Below, piece by piece: positions 34,364 through 43,665 of a DNA stretch of 63,489 nt (its first letter is position 1; the number at the start of each line of letters is the position of its first letter). This DNA is from Soehngenia sp. (GTDB lineage Bacteria; Bacillota; Clostridia; Tissierellales; Tissierellaceae). The position numbers and the translations under genes are program-made. The notes beneath the pieces were generated by a model that made no database searches, was not told the DNA's origin, and saw only the letters and a list, made by a program, of their open reading frames with translations. Where the stretch lies: NCBI GenBank assembly GCA_024637045.1, contig JAGXFX010000013.1, positions 1-63,489 of the forward strand. The letters run 5' to 3'.

Positions 34364-35758
34364 ATGAGACGAAGTATTAAAACAAGGCTTATCAAGAATT
34401 TCATGCTGATAATTCTTGTAACTGTTATATTCCTTGAGATATTGCTTATAACGGGAATAAGAACTCATTATTATAAAAATGTAGAAGACATTCTGACAAG
34501 TCAGATAGAGTTTTCTACTACTTTTTATGCCCGATATTTCTCATCAGGAACCCTGGAGGGAATCTTAATAGAGGATACGGATATTTTCTGGCAGCATACT
34601 GCTGCTCAAGTACAGATATTGGATCTGGAAGGCAATATCTTGATGGATTCGTTGGGAGTAAACTTCACAAACAAAATTGAGACACCTGATATTCAGCAGG
34701 CATTGAATCAGGGACGAGGTGTATGGACAGGGAATGTTTCTTATGATGAGGAGCCTGTAATGGCTGTGGCAATGCCGATTGAGAGCACAGGCGAGAGCAT
34801 TGGAATAATAAGATTTATCTCCAGCATGGAGGAAACGAATAACCTTATTAGTCAAATTTCGCAGGTACTGATCTTAATAGGACTCTTGGTGGTTACAATT
34901 TCGGGATTTTTAAGTTTGTTTCTGGCAAATTCAATTGTGAAGCCTCTTAAGGAAGTAACCGATGTAGCTGAGAAAATGGCTGATGGACAATTCAAGGTCA
35001 GGAGTGAAGTCAAGTTAAACGATGAAATTGGAAGGCTGTCTCACACATTAAATTATATGGCTGAGGAAATCACTAGAAAAGAAAACATGAAAAATGATTT
35101 TATATCATCGATTTCTCATGAGCTGAGGACACCTCTAACATCCATAAAGGGGTGGGCAATAACTCTTAAAGACTATGAAGAGCTGGGAAGAGAGCTGCTT
35201 ATGGATGGACTTGAAATTATTGAAGCTGAAAGTGACAGGCTTACGGGAATGGTGGAGGAGTTACTGGATTTTTCAAGATTTACATCCGGAAGAATATCCC
35301 TTGTAAAAGATACCGTAGATATCAAGGATATCCTAAAGACTGTGGTTTACCAAATGATGCCAAGAGCCATTAACAACAACATTGATTTTAATGTAGACAT
35401 TGAAGATAATATCAGCCCTATCCTGGGTGATGAAAATCGAATCAGACAAGTGTTGATCAATCTTCTAGACAATGCCTTTAAGTTTACAGGAGAGGGAAAG
35501 GTTGATCTGATTGCTTATGAAAACAAGGAATATCTTTTCATCGAGATAAAAGACGATGGACCTGGCATACCAGAAGATGAGCTTCCATATGTCAAGGACA
35601 AGTTTTTCAAGGGGAAGAACAGTAAATCACATAGTGGCATTGGTCTTTCCATTTGCGATGAGATAATTGGACTCCATGACGGTGTCTTCAGAGTCGAGTC
35701 AACTGCAGGGGACGGAACTACAGCTATTGTAGGCTTCCCAAGGGAGGTGTCAGCATGA
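34364..35758 (+). CDS. sensor histidine kinase
   Basis: The 464-residue membrane kinase has a first helix at about 12-30, an extracytoplasmic sensor region to about 165, a second helix (about 166-188), a HAMP domain (SIVKPLKEVTDVAEKMADG), HisKA with SHELRTPLTSIKGW (His252) and an ATPase domain with NLLDNAFKFT, DDGPGIP and GIGLSICDEI. The sensor region mentions no known fold. There is no cytoplasmic PAS domain. The stop overlaps the lipoprotein start by four bases (ATGA), so the lipoprotein is probably a working partner. Confidence 0.93.
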   Translation: MRRSIKTRLIKNFMLIILVTVIFLEILLITGIRTHYYKNVEDILTSQIEFSTTFYARYFSSGTLEGILIEDTDIFWQHTAAQVQILDLEGNILMDSLGVNFTNKIETPDIQQALNQGRGVWTGNVSYDEEPVMAVAMPIESTGESIGIIRFISSMEETNNLISQISQVLILIGLLVVTISGFLSLFLANSIVKPLKEVTDVAEKMADGQFKVRSEVKLNDEIGRLSHTLNYMAEEITRKENMKNDFISSISHELRTPLTSIKGWAITLKDYEELGRELLMDGLEIIEAESDRLTGMVEELLDFSRFTSGRISLVKDTVDIKDILKTVVYQMMPRAINNNIDFNVDIEDNISPILGDENRIRQVLINLLDNAFKFTGEGKVDLIAYENKEYLFIEIKDDGPGIPEDELPYVKDKFFKGKNSKSHSGIGLSICDEIIGLHDGVFRVESTAGDGTTAIVGFPREVSA

Positions 35759-37257
35759 AAAAACTCTTAATGCTAATACTGATAGGAATCTCATTTCTAA
35801 TGACTTCCTGTGCTGTAATAGAGGGAGAAATAAAGGAAAGGATTGTTGCACCGGATAACAATCTTGCACCAATTACTGGCAAGTGGGAAGTAACAGAACT
35901 GGTTTATAGCTTAAGCAGCATCAACAATCAGGACGAATCTTCTCATATAGGCGAATCTGGACTTTTTCACAAAGATGGAGTTTTACTTGGTCAGGATTAT
36001 ACTTCAAATCCATCCTTTAAAATAAAAAAGGTAAGAGCAAGGGATTATTTGATTTCAAAATTTAAACTAAATCCAGCATCGCTTAAAATTGATGATGACT
36101 ATATCAAGGTCGTAACAATTTTGAATGAAAATCAGTACTTTACTGAATTTATTGAGATTGACCATGACACCATGCTTGTATATTTGAATGAGAGCTTCTA
36201 CAGGCTGGAGAGACAATTGGAAGAAGTGAATCTCGATGAGGTTGAGAGATATATAAACGTCGAGAAGAACGTTCAGAGAAACCTGGGTGAGATCGCTGAC
36301 GAGAGCCTGAGTACAGGATTACTCCTTGGAATTAAGACTCAAGGATTTACCGATACGTACCAGATTCCTACATGGGAATACAAAACTTACTGGATAAATA
36401 TGCAGAATAGAAGTCTCGAAGGACTATATGAGCTGGACAGGTTATTGTTACCAAGAAAGAATGGTTTCTGGTTTGTCGATCAGGAACGAAATTTTGAAAA
36501 TGGAATAATTTCAGATGAAATTGAAGCAACTCCTCTTTTCACACCAGAGATCAACTCAGAAATGATGGAAGCAATGGTTTTTGATGCCAGAGAGAGGACA
36601 CTGCTGGAAGAAAGGCCTGTACCATCGATATTGAAGAACATTGTTTTTGTCGGGAATGACTATATTTCAGTTGAAAACATTGAGTTGGAAAGAGAGGACA
36701 GAAGGACACTGCAGGTTTATGCAATTGACAATTTGGCTGAGAAGAAGCCTATTAAGCTTTCTGACCTGATAGGAGATACGGGAAGAGATCTTTTCCAGGA
36801 GGGTGTTAGAAGTGTATCTGCCATTGATGACAATATAATGATAAATGAAGAAAATGTAGGGCTCGTAAGAAGAAATGGTTACTGGACACTAAAGGGTAGA
36901 ATCAATTACAAGGAAAATGAAAAAGATCTGTACAAGGACTTCAACATAAAAGCAATACCTCCAAAAGAAATGGTTAGTTATGATGAATTGGCACTTCCTT
37001 GGGATGCTATAAAATTGACAGTACCGGATGTTGAGGATGTGTTTTCATCACCAAACAACGAATTTATTGTTGTAATAACAGCCTCTCATATTGTAATATA
37101 TTCTTTAGAAGAGTATGATATAAATAGTATACCTGTTGCACGGATACGCCTGCCTAACGATTCAACTGTAATAATGTCAGAGTGGGGTGTTGGAAGGTAT
37201 ACGCTGATATGGCAAAATGAAATGATTAAGCATGGAGCTACGGAGATTGAGAGATAG
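35755..37257 (+). CDS. uncharacterised lipoprotein linked to the two-component system
   Basis: The 500-residue protein has a lipoprotein signal peptide with lipobox MTSC (Cys19) and no other hydrophobic helix. The mature part is rich in beta-strand-like alternation and charged residues; two long halves, about 40-160 and 290-495, carry no motif I recognise. It overlaps the histidine kinase gene by four bases, which suggests that it modulates the kinase at the outer face of the membrane, as accessory lipoproteins do in other Firmicute systems. That is inference. Confidence 0.8.
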   Translation: MKKLLMLILIGISFLMTSCAVIEGEIKERIVAPDNNLAPITGKWEVTELVYSLSSINNQDESSHIGESGLFHKDGVLLGQDYTSNPSFKIKKVRARDYLISKFKLNPASLKIDDDYIKVVTILNENQYFTEFIEIDHDTMLVYLNESFYRLERQLEEVNLDEVERYINVEKNVQRNLGEIADESLSTGLLLGIKTQGFTDTYQIPTWEYKTYWINMQNRSLEGLYELDRLLLPRKNGFWFVDQERNFENGIISDEIEATPLFTPEINSEMMEAMVFDARERTLLEERPVPSILKNIVFVGNDYISVENIELEREDRRTLQVYAIDNLAEKKPIKLSDLIGDTGRDLFQEGVRSVSAIDDNIMINEENVGLVRRNGYWTLKGRINYKENEKDLYKDFNIKAIPPKEMVSYDELALPWDAIKLTVPDVEDVFSSPNNEFIVVITASHIVIYSLEEYDINSIPVARIRLPNDSTVIMSEWGVGRYTLIWQNEMIKHGATEIER

Positions 37258-37292
37258 CTCTATGAGACATAATAATTGAAGGGATTGATTTT

Positions 37293-37730
37293 ATGGGGAC
37301 GTTAACTACCTTGTTTATAAAGGTTAAGGAAATATTGGCTGAGCTTGCAGGTTATTATGATGATTCAAGGATGATAATTATTGTTACGCTCGCAGTTATT
37401 GCAATTACTCTTTTGACGCACTTAATTTTTAGGAAGATCAGGATTATGAAGTATATGCCGGGACTTATTGTTATAGGGATAGGATTGTTCAATCTTTACA
37501 GTGTTAAGGATACTCTGACTTCTGACGAAAGTCTTATTAACCTGCTGTTATTCATTATTGGTTCTGTTGCAGGTCTTGTAGGTATGCTGTTTGCTCTAAT
37601 GATTGGAATATATTCAAAACCGGTTAAAAAGAAAAAAAGAAAGACTGCAAAGAATAATGCTGAGAAAAACAACACTGAGAATACTGGAGAAAAAAAAGAA
37701 GAGAAGACAAAAGAAAAAACAAAGAGCTAG
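37293..37730 (+). CDS. small membrane protein with charged tail
   Basis: The 145-residue protein has three hydrophobic helices (about 25-45, 51-68, 81-105) and a C-terminal cytoplasmic tail of about 35 residues made almost only of Lys, Glu, Asn and Thr. I do not recognise the family. It follows the lipoprotein after 35 bases and precedes a strong terminator, so it is probably the last gene of the two-component operon. A GAAGGGA site precedes the ATG. Confidence 0.75.
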   Translation: MGTLTTLFIKVKEILAELAGYYDDSRMIIIVTLAVIAITLLTHLIFRKIRIMKYMPGLIVIGIGLFNLYSVKDTLTSDESLINLLLFIIGSVAGLVGMLFALMIGIYSKPVKKKKRKTAKNNAEKNNTENTGEKKEEKTKEKTKS

Positions 37731-37734
37731 ATAA

Positions 37735-37761
37735 AACCCTGAATCAGTTTGATTCAGGGTT
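37735..37761. terminator. bidirectional terminator
   Basis: AACCCTGAATCA and TGATTCAGGGTT form a perfect 12-pair stem with a three-base loop. The right arm touches the stop of the minus-strand glpP gene. Confidence 0.85.
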
Positions 37762-38326
37762 AGTATATTTCTGGGTTTAAAAAATGAACAGTTGAGATCC
37801 CTATTGCACCAGACTCCAGAGACTCTATAATGGTTTCCCTTGAATCAAGGAATCCACTTGATATTACAGGTGTCCTCGTTTCATTGGAAATTTGTTCAAT
37901 TAGCTTAGGCAAAACACCTGGCAGTACTATTGCACAATGTGGTCTGGTCTGTTTAATTCTATCTATTGTGTAATCCAGTTTATATTCATTGTAAACGGAA
38001 AACCTACCCAAAGTAAAAATGCCCATCTCTTTGCTCTGTTCCATTAGAACCGGTTTCGAGGTAATTATCCCATCAATTTCAATATTTTTCGATATAAATT
38101 CAAGACCCCATGAGTCTTTGGAGTAGCCATCGATGGCATCCAGATAGATGTAGATATTTTTTCCGTTATTGTGAGCCTTTTTGGAGAGTTGTCTTAAATT
38201 GAAAATATTGCCTGTCATCAAGAAGATGTTTTGGCAATGAGAATCGAGTGCCTGAGTAAATTCGTCTAGCGTATTAACCTCAGCTATTATGGGATATTGA
38301 ACTAAACTATCAAACAACAGGTTCAT
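37760..38326 (-). CDS. glpP: glycerol-3-phosphate responsive antiterminator
   Basis: The 188-residue RNA-binding regulator matches GlpP: SLVQYPIIAEVNTLDEF at the start, IFLMTGNIFNLRQLSKKAH, DGIITSKPVLMEQSKEMG, ALVLPG-like CAIVLPGVLPKLI and PVISSGFLDSRETI. In Bacillus it binds the glpD leader mRNA with glycerol-3-phosphate. No glp gene is in the window, so it acts in trans. GAGGAGG at 38333-38339 fixes the start at 38326; that start overlaps the end of the GIY-YIG gene by 17 bases. Confidence 0.9.
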   Translation of the reverse strand: MNLLFDSLVQYPIIAEVNTLDEFTQALDSHCQNIFLMTGNIFNLRQLSKKAHNNGKNIYIYLDAIDGYSKDSWGLEFISKNIEIDGIITSKPVLMEQSKEMGIFTLGRFSVYNEYKLDYTIDRIKQTRPHCAIVLPGVLPKLIEQISNETRTPVISSGFLDSRETIIESLESGAIGISTVHFLNPEIY

Positions 38327-38579
38327 GTGGAGCCTCCTCAACCAATTTAATTTTATCTTCACGGGATAGTGACTTTATCTGTATTTCTCTTTTCATGGCA
38401 GAACTCTTGTCAGGATGCTCTTCAGAATAAACCATCTGGACAGGTAGTCTGGATCGTGTATATTTGGAAGCTTTTCCATCATTGTGTTTTTTCAACCTTT
38501 TTTCCAAGGAATCAGTGTACCCGGTATATAAGCTGTTATCTTTGCATTTGAGAATATAAACATAAAACAATTTAGTCAT
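38310..38579 (-). CDS. GIY-YIG nuclease domain protein (UPF0213/YhbQ-like)
   Basis: The 89-residue protein is a single GIY-YIG domain: FYVYILKCKDNSLYTGYT, then LEKRLKKHNDGKASKYTRSR (catalytic Arg region) and SAMKREIQIKSLSREDK with the conserved Glu. Such stand-alone domains are common; a role in DNA repair or structure-specific cleavage is suspected. It overlaps recX by eight bases and glpP by 17, and so is read as part of one transcript. The upstream in-frame codons belong to recX sequence in another frame. Confidence 0.9.
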   Translation of the reverse strand: MTKLFYVYILKCKDNSLYTGYTDSLEKRLKKHNDGKASKYTRSRLPVQMVYSEEHPDKSSAMKREIQIKSLSREDKIKLVEEAPHEPVV

Positions 38580-39195
38580 CCTTTCCATCAATTGAATCGA
38601 GTACTTTTTTGATTGTTTGGAAGGAGTGCCCTTTACGTTGAAGAAAGCCTCCAATTCTTCTATATCTTTTTTGTGAATCATCTTGAAATATAGATGAATA
38701 TTTTGTTTTAACGAGATCCACCAGCTCCTGGATTTCCTCATGATATTCCTCTTCGAGAGCAAGGTCAATCTGTTCTTTTGATACTCCTTTTTGTGAAAGT
38801 TCGTTCCGAATTCTGTAAGGACCGAAGTTTTTAAAGGTAGTTTTGTCCCTTACATAGGTCCTTGCAAACTCCAAATCTTCTATATATCCTGATTCTAATA
38901 ATGACTTTATGACTAGTTGGATCGTATTCTGATTAAATTCCTTCTTGTCGAGGTATTCTTCCATCTCCTTTTGTGTACGCTGTCTGAAGCTCAGGTAATG
39001 GTAGGCCTTGGATTTTGCATTTTGAAGTTCATCCTTGGCTCTGATATCATGGATTGTCGCTTCATTAATTTCCAACCCTTTTTTAAGTCCAAGTTCCACC
39101 TTGGTGGAATGGAACAAACCAAAGGCAAATTCGTTGTCAATGAATATATTAACCCTTTCCGGATCCTTTTGTGTGGTAATATTTGTGATGATCAT
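38572..39195 (-). CDS. recX: regulatory protein RecX
   Basis: The 207-residue helical protein binds RecA filaments and controls recombination. RecX features are ITNITTQKDPERVNIFID, the repeats AYHYLSFRQRTQKEMEEYL and LLESGYIEDLEFARTYVRDK, and RIRNELSQKGVSKEQIDLAL. The length is typical. It is first in the recX / GIY-YIG / glpP set. No recA gene is nearby. A GGAAC-type weak site precedes the ATG. Confidence 0.92.
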   Translation of the reverse strand: MIITNITTQKDPERVNIFIDNEFAFGLFHSTKVELGLKKGLEINEATIHDIRAKDELQNAKSKAYHYLSFRQRTQKEMEEYLDKKEFNQNTIQLVIKSLLESGYIEDLEFARTYVRDKTTFKNFGPYRIRNELSQKGVSKEQIDLALEEEYHEEIQELVDLVKTKYSSIFQDDSQKRYRRIGGFLQRKGHSFQTIKKVLDSIDGKDD

Positions 39196-39219
39196 AAGAG
39201 TTCCTTTCTTAAGGGTAGA

Positions 39220-39609
39220 TTAGTCTTTTTTTATAAGCACATAGATTCCCACAATTATCAACAGTGCAGGCCACAGTTTCATTATTTGACGCATCGTGTA
39301 GGAGAACCATGGGAATATTGTATTTCCAAGCAGTACAACACCAACAAAAACCAATCCCAGCCCCATCACAAGTCTGCTGTTATCTTTTCTTTCTTCACCA
39401 TTTTTCTCGTCAGAGTGTATGTAACCATCATTCTCGGGTATAACAAGTCCGCAAATCAAATATGCAAGTGCAAAAGGACCAAATGTTGTAATTGCGAGAA
39501 TAAACCATATTAGTCTTATTATCGTCGGGTCAATGCTTAGGTATTCTCCAAGGCCTCCGCATACACCAAAAATATATTTGTCAGACCTTGATCTTCTCAG
39601 TTTTTTCAT
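39220..39609 (-). CDS. PspC-domain envelope-stress protein
   Basis: The 129-residue protein begins MKKLRRSRSDKYIFGVCGGL with the PspC signature, a helix at about 33-55 (IRLIWFILAITTFGPFALAYLICGL), a charged loop, and two further hydrophobic segments at about 85-127 resembling LiaI/LiaF membrane parts. It probably responds to envelope stress. The GGAGGG site 7 bases upstream sets the start; an ATG 54 bases earlier has no site. Confidence 0.88.
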   Translation of the reverse strand: MKKLRRSRSDKYIFGVCGGLGEYLSIDPTIIRLIWFILAITTFGPFALAYLICGLVIPENDGYIHSDEKNGEERKDNSRLVMGLGLVFVGVVLLGNTIFPWFSYTMRQIMKLWPALLIIVGIYVLIKKD

Positions 39610-39731
39610 AGTTTTCCCTCCATTTCTGTATCTCATTTTGATAATATCAGATTTAGGCATCAATTTAAATAGCTAGTTTAAATTAATTCCCTTGTAAACG
39701 GGTTTGTGGTACCATAATAAGGGGTGATAAT

Positions 39732-40163
39732 GTGTTTGATTTAATGTCAATTGGATTTAAGTATGTTTTTGTTTTCATAATATATTTGTTTATTTTTACC
39801 ATTATAAGAATGATATACCTTGACATCAGGAATGTAGACTATGGTAATCTTGATTCTGGTTCATACCTGAAGCTTCTTAACAGAATTGACACACTACCAT
39901 ATAACTTAAGTGATAGTTACCCGGTTGAAACAGAGTTGACACTGGGAAGACAGAAGGACAATACTATCCAGATTAAAGACCCCTATATTTCAAAGCATCA
40001 TTTCAGAATTATAAAGGACGAAGAAGAGTTCTTTCTTGAGGATCTGGGAAGCTCAAACGGGACTTATTTAAATGGGGAAAAAGTTCTTGATGTTACTAGA
40101 ATAAGAAAAGGCGATATGCTCAAGGTAGGGGAGCTGGAATTTATATTTATTGACAGAGAATAG
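39732..40163 (+). CDS. membrane-anchored FHA-domain protein
   Basis: The 143-residue protein has one N-terminal helix (about 8-28) and a cytoplasmic FHA domain (about 65-140) that should bind phosphothreonine: LTLGRQKDNTIQI, ISKHHFRI, EDLGSSNGTYLNG. The start is GTG with a GGGGTGA site. It heads an operon with a RodA-like and a PBP gene, the order seen for fhaB-rodA-pbpA in Actinobacteria, which suggests phosphorylation-controlled wall synthesis. No Ser/Thr kinase with intact motifs is in the window. Confidence 0.9.
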   Translation: MFDLMSIGFKYVFVFIIYLFIFTIIRMIYLDIRNVDYGNLDSGSYLKLLNRIDTLPYNLSDSYPVETELTLGRQKDNTIQIKDPYISKHHFRIIKDEEEFFLEDLGSSNGTYLNGEKVLDVTRIRKGDMLKVGELEFIFIDRE

Positions 40164-40175
40164 GAAGTGGATAAT

Positions 40176-41411
40176 ATGAACGATAAGCTAAATAGCAAGA
40201 CTCCTAGAAAGCTCTTGTTTCTGTTTGAAATCCTTTCCTTGTCATTGATATTCTTGTATAGCTGGGAAGGCATTCAAATGGAAACATATACAATAGCCAT
40301 AGGACTCGTTGTACTGATATATTTTTCCAATTTTATATTAAGCAAAATATCCAGTGGTGACAACTACATTTTTCTAATAGTTAGTATGCTGATTTCAATT
40401 GGAATAATCATGATATACAGGATCAGCCCTGAATTGGGATTAAAGCAGCTTATGTGGTTGACAGTGGGTATAACCATGTTTTTTGCAGCTTATTTTGCAA
40501 TAAAATACATTGGATTTTGGGAACAATTGGCACCGTTGTATTTGGCTGCGTGCTATATTCTATTTGCAGTGACTTTTGTGATGGGAACGAGAACAAATGG
40601 TGCAATCAACTGGATATCCATTGCAGGAATAAGCATACAACCAGCAGAAATAACCAAGATTATTGTTGTCTTTCTGCTGGCATCTTTCTATGGCGGAATC
40701 GATAAATATCGCAAAATAAAAAATGCAGAACTATTTCTAATGGGAATAATGTATTCATTTGTAGCATTGCTGTTTTTACAGAGAGACTTGGGAGCAGCTG
40801 TGATCTTTTTTGGAATATTTACTGGTCTTCAGTATATTTACTCGGAAGAGAGAAGACTAATCTGGGCAAATATTGGATTGTCAATAATGGGCGCAGCAGC
40901 AGGATATCTGCTCTTTGACCATGTGAAGGTAAGGGTTGTGACATGGCTTGATCCATGGCCACATATAAATGACAAAGGATATCAGATAACCCAGTCTTTA
41001 TTTGCAATAGCAGAAGGGGGCTTCTTTGGAACTGGATTGGGAAGAGGGAATCCTTCGTTTATTCCATTGTCATATAACGATTTTATTTTTTCAGCGATTA
41101 GTGAAGAAATGGGAATTTTTACAGGAATTGGAATTATTATGCTCTTTATGTTGCTAGTCTACAGAGGGTTTAAGATAGCATTAAGGCAGGAGAGCCAGTT
41201 TTACAGAATCATAGCTCTGGGAATAAGTCTCCTGTTTGGGATACAATCCTTTGTAATAATTGGCGGAGTGTTGAAGGTTATACCTTTGACAGGATTGACA
41301 TTACCTTTTGTATCATATGGAGGGACTTCTGTAGTTACAAGCTTTATTGCATTAGGCATACTTCAGGGAGCCTCTGAAAAAAGAGGAAAGGCTGGTAAGG
41401 CAAATGAATAA
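40176..41411 (+). CDS. SEDS-family peptidoglycan polymerase (RodA/FtsW/SpoVE)
   Basis: The 411-residue membrane protein with about ten to eleven helices is a SEDS glycosyltransferase that polymerises lipid II. Signatures are GTRTNGAINWISIAGISIQPAEITKI (in two parts of the first half), QRDLGAAVIFFGIF, GGFFGTGLGRGNPSFIPLS, NDFIFSAISEEMGIF and LPFVSYGGTSVVTSF. ATG 40176 is preferred to GTG 40167. Its gene overlaps the PBP gene by eight bases, so the two products probably form a SEDS/bPBP pair. RodA or SpoVE-like assignment is open. Confidence 0.93.
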   Translation: MNDKLNSKTPRKLLFLFEILSLSLIFLYSWEGIQMETYTIAIGLVVLIYFSNFILSKISSGDNYIFLIVSMLISIGIIMIYRISPELGLKQLMWLTVGITMFFAAYFAIKYIGFWEQLAPLYLAACYILFAVTFVMGTRTNGAINWISIAGISIQPAEITKIIVVFLLASFYGGIDKYRKIKNAELFLMGIMYSFVALLFLQRDLGAAVIFFGIFTGLQYIYSEERRLIWANIGLSIMGAAAGYLLFDHVKVRVVTWLDPWPHINDKGYQITQSLFAIAEGGFFGTGLGRGNPSFIPLSYNDFIFSAISEEMGIFTGIGIIMLFMLLVYRGFKIALRQESQFYRIIALGISLLFGIQSFVIIGGVLKVIPLTGLTLPFVSYGGTSVVTSFIALGILQGASEKRGKAGKANE

Positions 41412-42804
41412 TGAGAGAAAAAGAATAATCACATTACTTGCAGCCATCTGCCTTGGATTTGTTTTACTTATTGGGTACTTGAGCTATTTTCAAATGTTCG
41501 AGGCTCAGGCTGTAAGAGACAATTCATACAACAAGAGATTGTGGATAAATGAAGATAATATTTTAAGAGGCAGTATAACAGACCGGAATGGTGAAATTCT
41601 TGTATATTCTGAAAGTCATGAAGGTGATGTTCAGAGAATTTACAAGTATGACAATCTATACAGTCATGTAATAGGATATAGTTTAAGAGACTATGGCAAA
41701 TCAGGATTGGAGAGAAAGTACAACTCCTATCTTGTAAACGCAAATGAAAATACAGCCATAAATGAATTGATAAATCTAATCAATCCAACTGGAATCGGAA
41801 ATAATCTTAATCTAAGTATACACCACGGCTTGCAAAAGAAGACAAGGGAGCTTATTGGTGATAAGAAAGGTTCAGTAATTACAATGAATCCAAAGACAGG
41901 TGAGATTCTGTCCATGGTAAGCACGCCTGATTTTGGAATTAATAGTTTAAGTGAGAATTGGACCAGTATTTCTGAGAATTCTGAAAGCCCTATGATAAAC
42001 AGAGGAACACAGGGATTATACACGCCGGGTTCAATCTTTAAGATTGTAACTGCCACAGGTGTAATTCAAAACGGAGTACCGGAGGCTGTTTACCAATGTA
42101 CTGGAAGCACAGTTATTGATGGCTATACAATAAGAGACTTTGATGAAAGCGGACATGGTTCATTAAATCTGGAACAGGCTTTTTCAGTTTCATGTAATGC
42201 TTATTTTGCAGATCAGGCAGTAGCTTTGGGTCATGATAAATTAAAGAATATTTCAGAGAAGTTCTTTATCAATCAGAGCATTGAATTTGATCTGGAGACA
42301 AATAAGTCGATATTCCCAGCTGAATCAATTGGGCTTACTGATTTGGGAGCATCAGGAATTGGGCAGGGGAGAGTTCTTGTAACCCCACTTAATATGTTGA
42401 TGATAACAGCAGCAGTGGCCAATGATGGTTACATGCCTATGCCTTATATTGTGGAATCTGTTAGATCTCCTCAGGGGCAAACTATCAAGTCACATGTAAG
42501 TGAGTCAAAAAAAGTACTTCAGATTGGTGAGGCTCAGGCACTTCAAAGAATGATGAGAGAGGTAGTAAGAGTAGGCACCGGAACTAATGCTGCCATAAGC
42601 GGGGTTGAAGTAGCTGGAAAGACTGGGACAGCTGAAAATTCATCTGGAATGAATCATGCATGGTTTGTAGGGTTTGCACCACTTGAGAATCCGGAAATTG
42701 CTGTTGTGGTACTGCTTGAGGAAGAAGGATCTTCAGGAGGAAGAGCAGCAGCACCAATTGCAAGAGAATTAATGGATTTTGCATTAAAGAATATATCTAA
42801 TTAA
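41404..42804 (+). CDS. class B penicillin-binding protein (transpeptidase)
   Basis: The 466-residue protein has one N-terminal anchor helix (about 8-28), a short dimerisation-like region (LRGSITDRNGEILVYS) and a transpeptidase domain with SIFK (Ser210 nucleophile), SCN (263-265) and KTG (406-408). It is shorter than FtsI or PBP2 and resembles the PbpA/PenA class of Actinobacteria and Clostridia. It overlaps the SEDS gene and ends in a strong terminator. It cross-links peptidoglycan with its SEDS partner. Confidence 0.93.
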   Translation: MNNERKRIITLLAAICLGFVLLIGYLSYFQMFEAQAVRDNSYNKRLWINEDNILRGSITDRNGEILVYSESHEGDVQRIYKYDNLYSHVIGYSLRDYGKSGLERKYNSYLVNANENTAINELINLINPTGIGNNLNLSIHHGLQKKTRELIGDKKGSVITMNPKTGEILSMVSTPDFGINSLSENWTSISENSESPMINRGTQGLYTPGSIFKIVTATGVIQNGVPEAVYQCTGSTVIDGYTIRDFDESGHGSLNLEQAFSVSCNAYFADQAVALGHDKLKNISEKFFINQSIEFDLETNKSIFPAESIGLTDLGASGIGQGRVLVTPLNMLMITAAVANDGYMPMPYIVESVRSPQGQTIKSHVSESKKVLQIGEAQALQRMMREVVRVGTGTNAAISGVEVAGKTGTAENSSGMNHAWFVGFAPLENPEIAVVVLLEEEGSSGGRAAAPIARELMDFALKNISN

Positions 42805-42829
42805 AAAATGCTCCCGCGGGAGCATTTTT
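42803..42829. terminator. terminator of the FHA / SEDS / PBP operon
   Basis: A perfect palindrome AAAATGCTCCCGCGGGAGCATTTT with A and T runs on the two sides, so it can also serve the minus-strand nadK gene. Confidence 0.9.
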
Positions 42830-42858
42830 GATTCAAAGCTTTATTTAAGATGCAAAAT

Positions 42859-43665
42859 CTAAAGGAATTTGCTCTTGAGGTTATTCCAGTACATATCTTT
42901 GCTGAAATTGAGCTTATAGACTTTCTTGTCGGACATGGTCAAATCTATGGATATTATGTCATCATACCTAAATTCCATTCCATCATTTAGTACTAGAATT
43001 GAATTTTCATATCTCAGTTCAGGTTTGATTTGGATTATTGCATCACCTGGTATAATAGCACTATTTGGAAGACTTCTGTATGCACTTGAGTTTATTGGTG
43101 CCAAGGGTGTAATCTGCAATGATTCAAGACTTGGATAAACTATACTGCCACCAGCTGAAAAGTTATAGGCTGTACTTCCTGAAGGAGTTGAAATTATTAG
43201 TCCATCACCACTGAATCGTTGCAAATGATTTTCATTTATAAATACTTCAAGATGAACAACCTTAGAACGAACTCCTTTGATTACTATTTCATTTATTCCA
43301 GTCAGATAGAAGCATTTCTTCTTGGTACATACCTTTGCATCAACTAGGAAGATATTTTCAACCAAATAATCCTCATCTTTATATCGTTTGATAAAAGCAT
43401 CAATTTCATTTGGCAATAACTCCTGGAAAAAACCAAGATGGCCGGTGTTAATGCCAACAAAAGGGATTCCCGGGAATGCATTTCTGTGGATTGCTCTAAT
43501 AAATGCACCGTCACCGCCGATACAAATATTCAATTCCGCATTTTCATCGTAGGTCTCAGTAGGCTTAAAACCATCCACTTGCAGTTTGTAAATCAAGTTC
43601 TTTTTAGTCCTTCTTGATTCATAATTTTTATTTGAGATTATATTTATTATACGTTCACTATTCAT
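42859..43665 (-). CDS. nadK: NAD kinase
   Basis: The 268-residue cytoplasmic enzyme makes NADP from NAD and ATP. The GGDG motif is at residues 50-53 in CIGGDGAFIRAIHRNAFPG; PFVGINTGHLGFFQE and GLIISTPSGSTAYNFSAGGS are further signatures. The start is ATG 43665; a GTG nine bases upstream overlaps the GGGTG site. It is monocistronic and divergent from the pseudouridine synthase gene. Confidence 0.94.
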   Translation of the reverse strand: MNSERIINIISNKNYESRRTKKNLIYKLQVDGFKPTETYDENAELNICIGGDGAFIRAIHRNAFPGIPFVGINTGHLGFFQELLPNEIDAFIKRYKDEDYLVENIFLVDAKVCTKKKCFYLTGINEIVIKGVRSKVVHLEVFINENHLQRFSGDGLIISTPSGSTAYNFSAGGSIVYPSLESLQITPLAPINSSAYRSLPNSAIIPGDAIIQIKPELRYENSILVLNDGMEFRYDDIISIDLTMSDKKVYKLNFSKDMYWNNLKSKFL

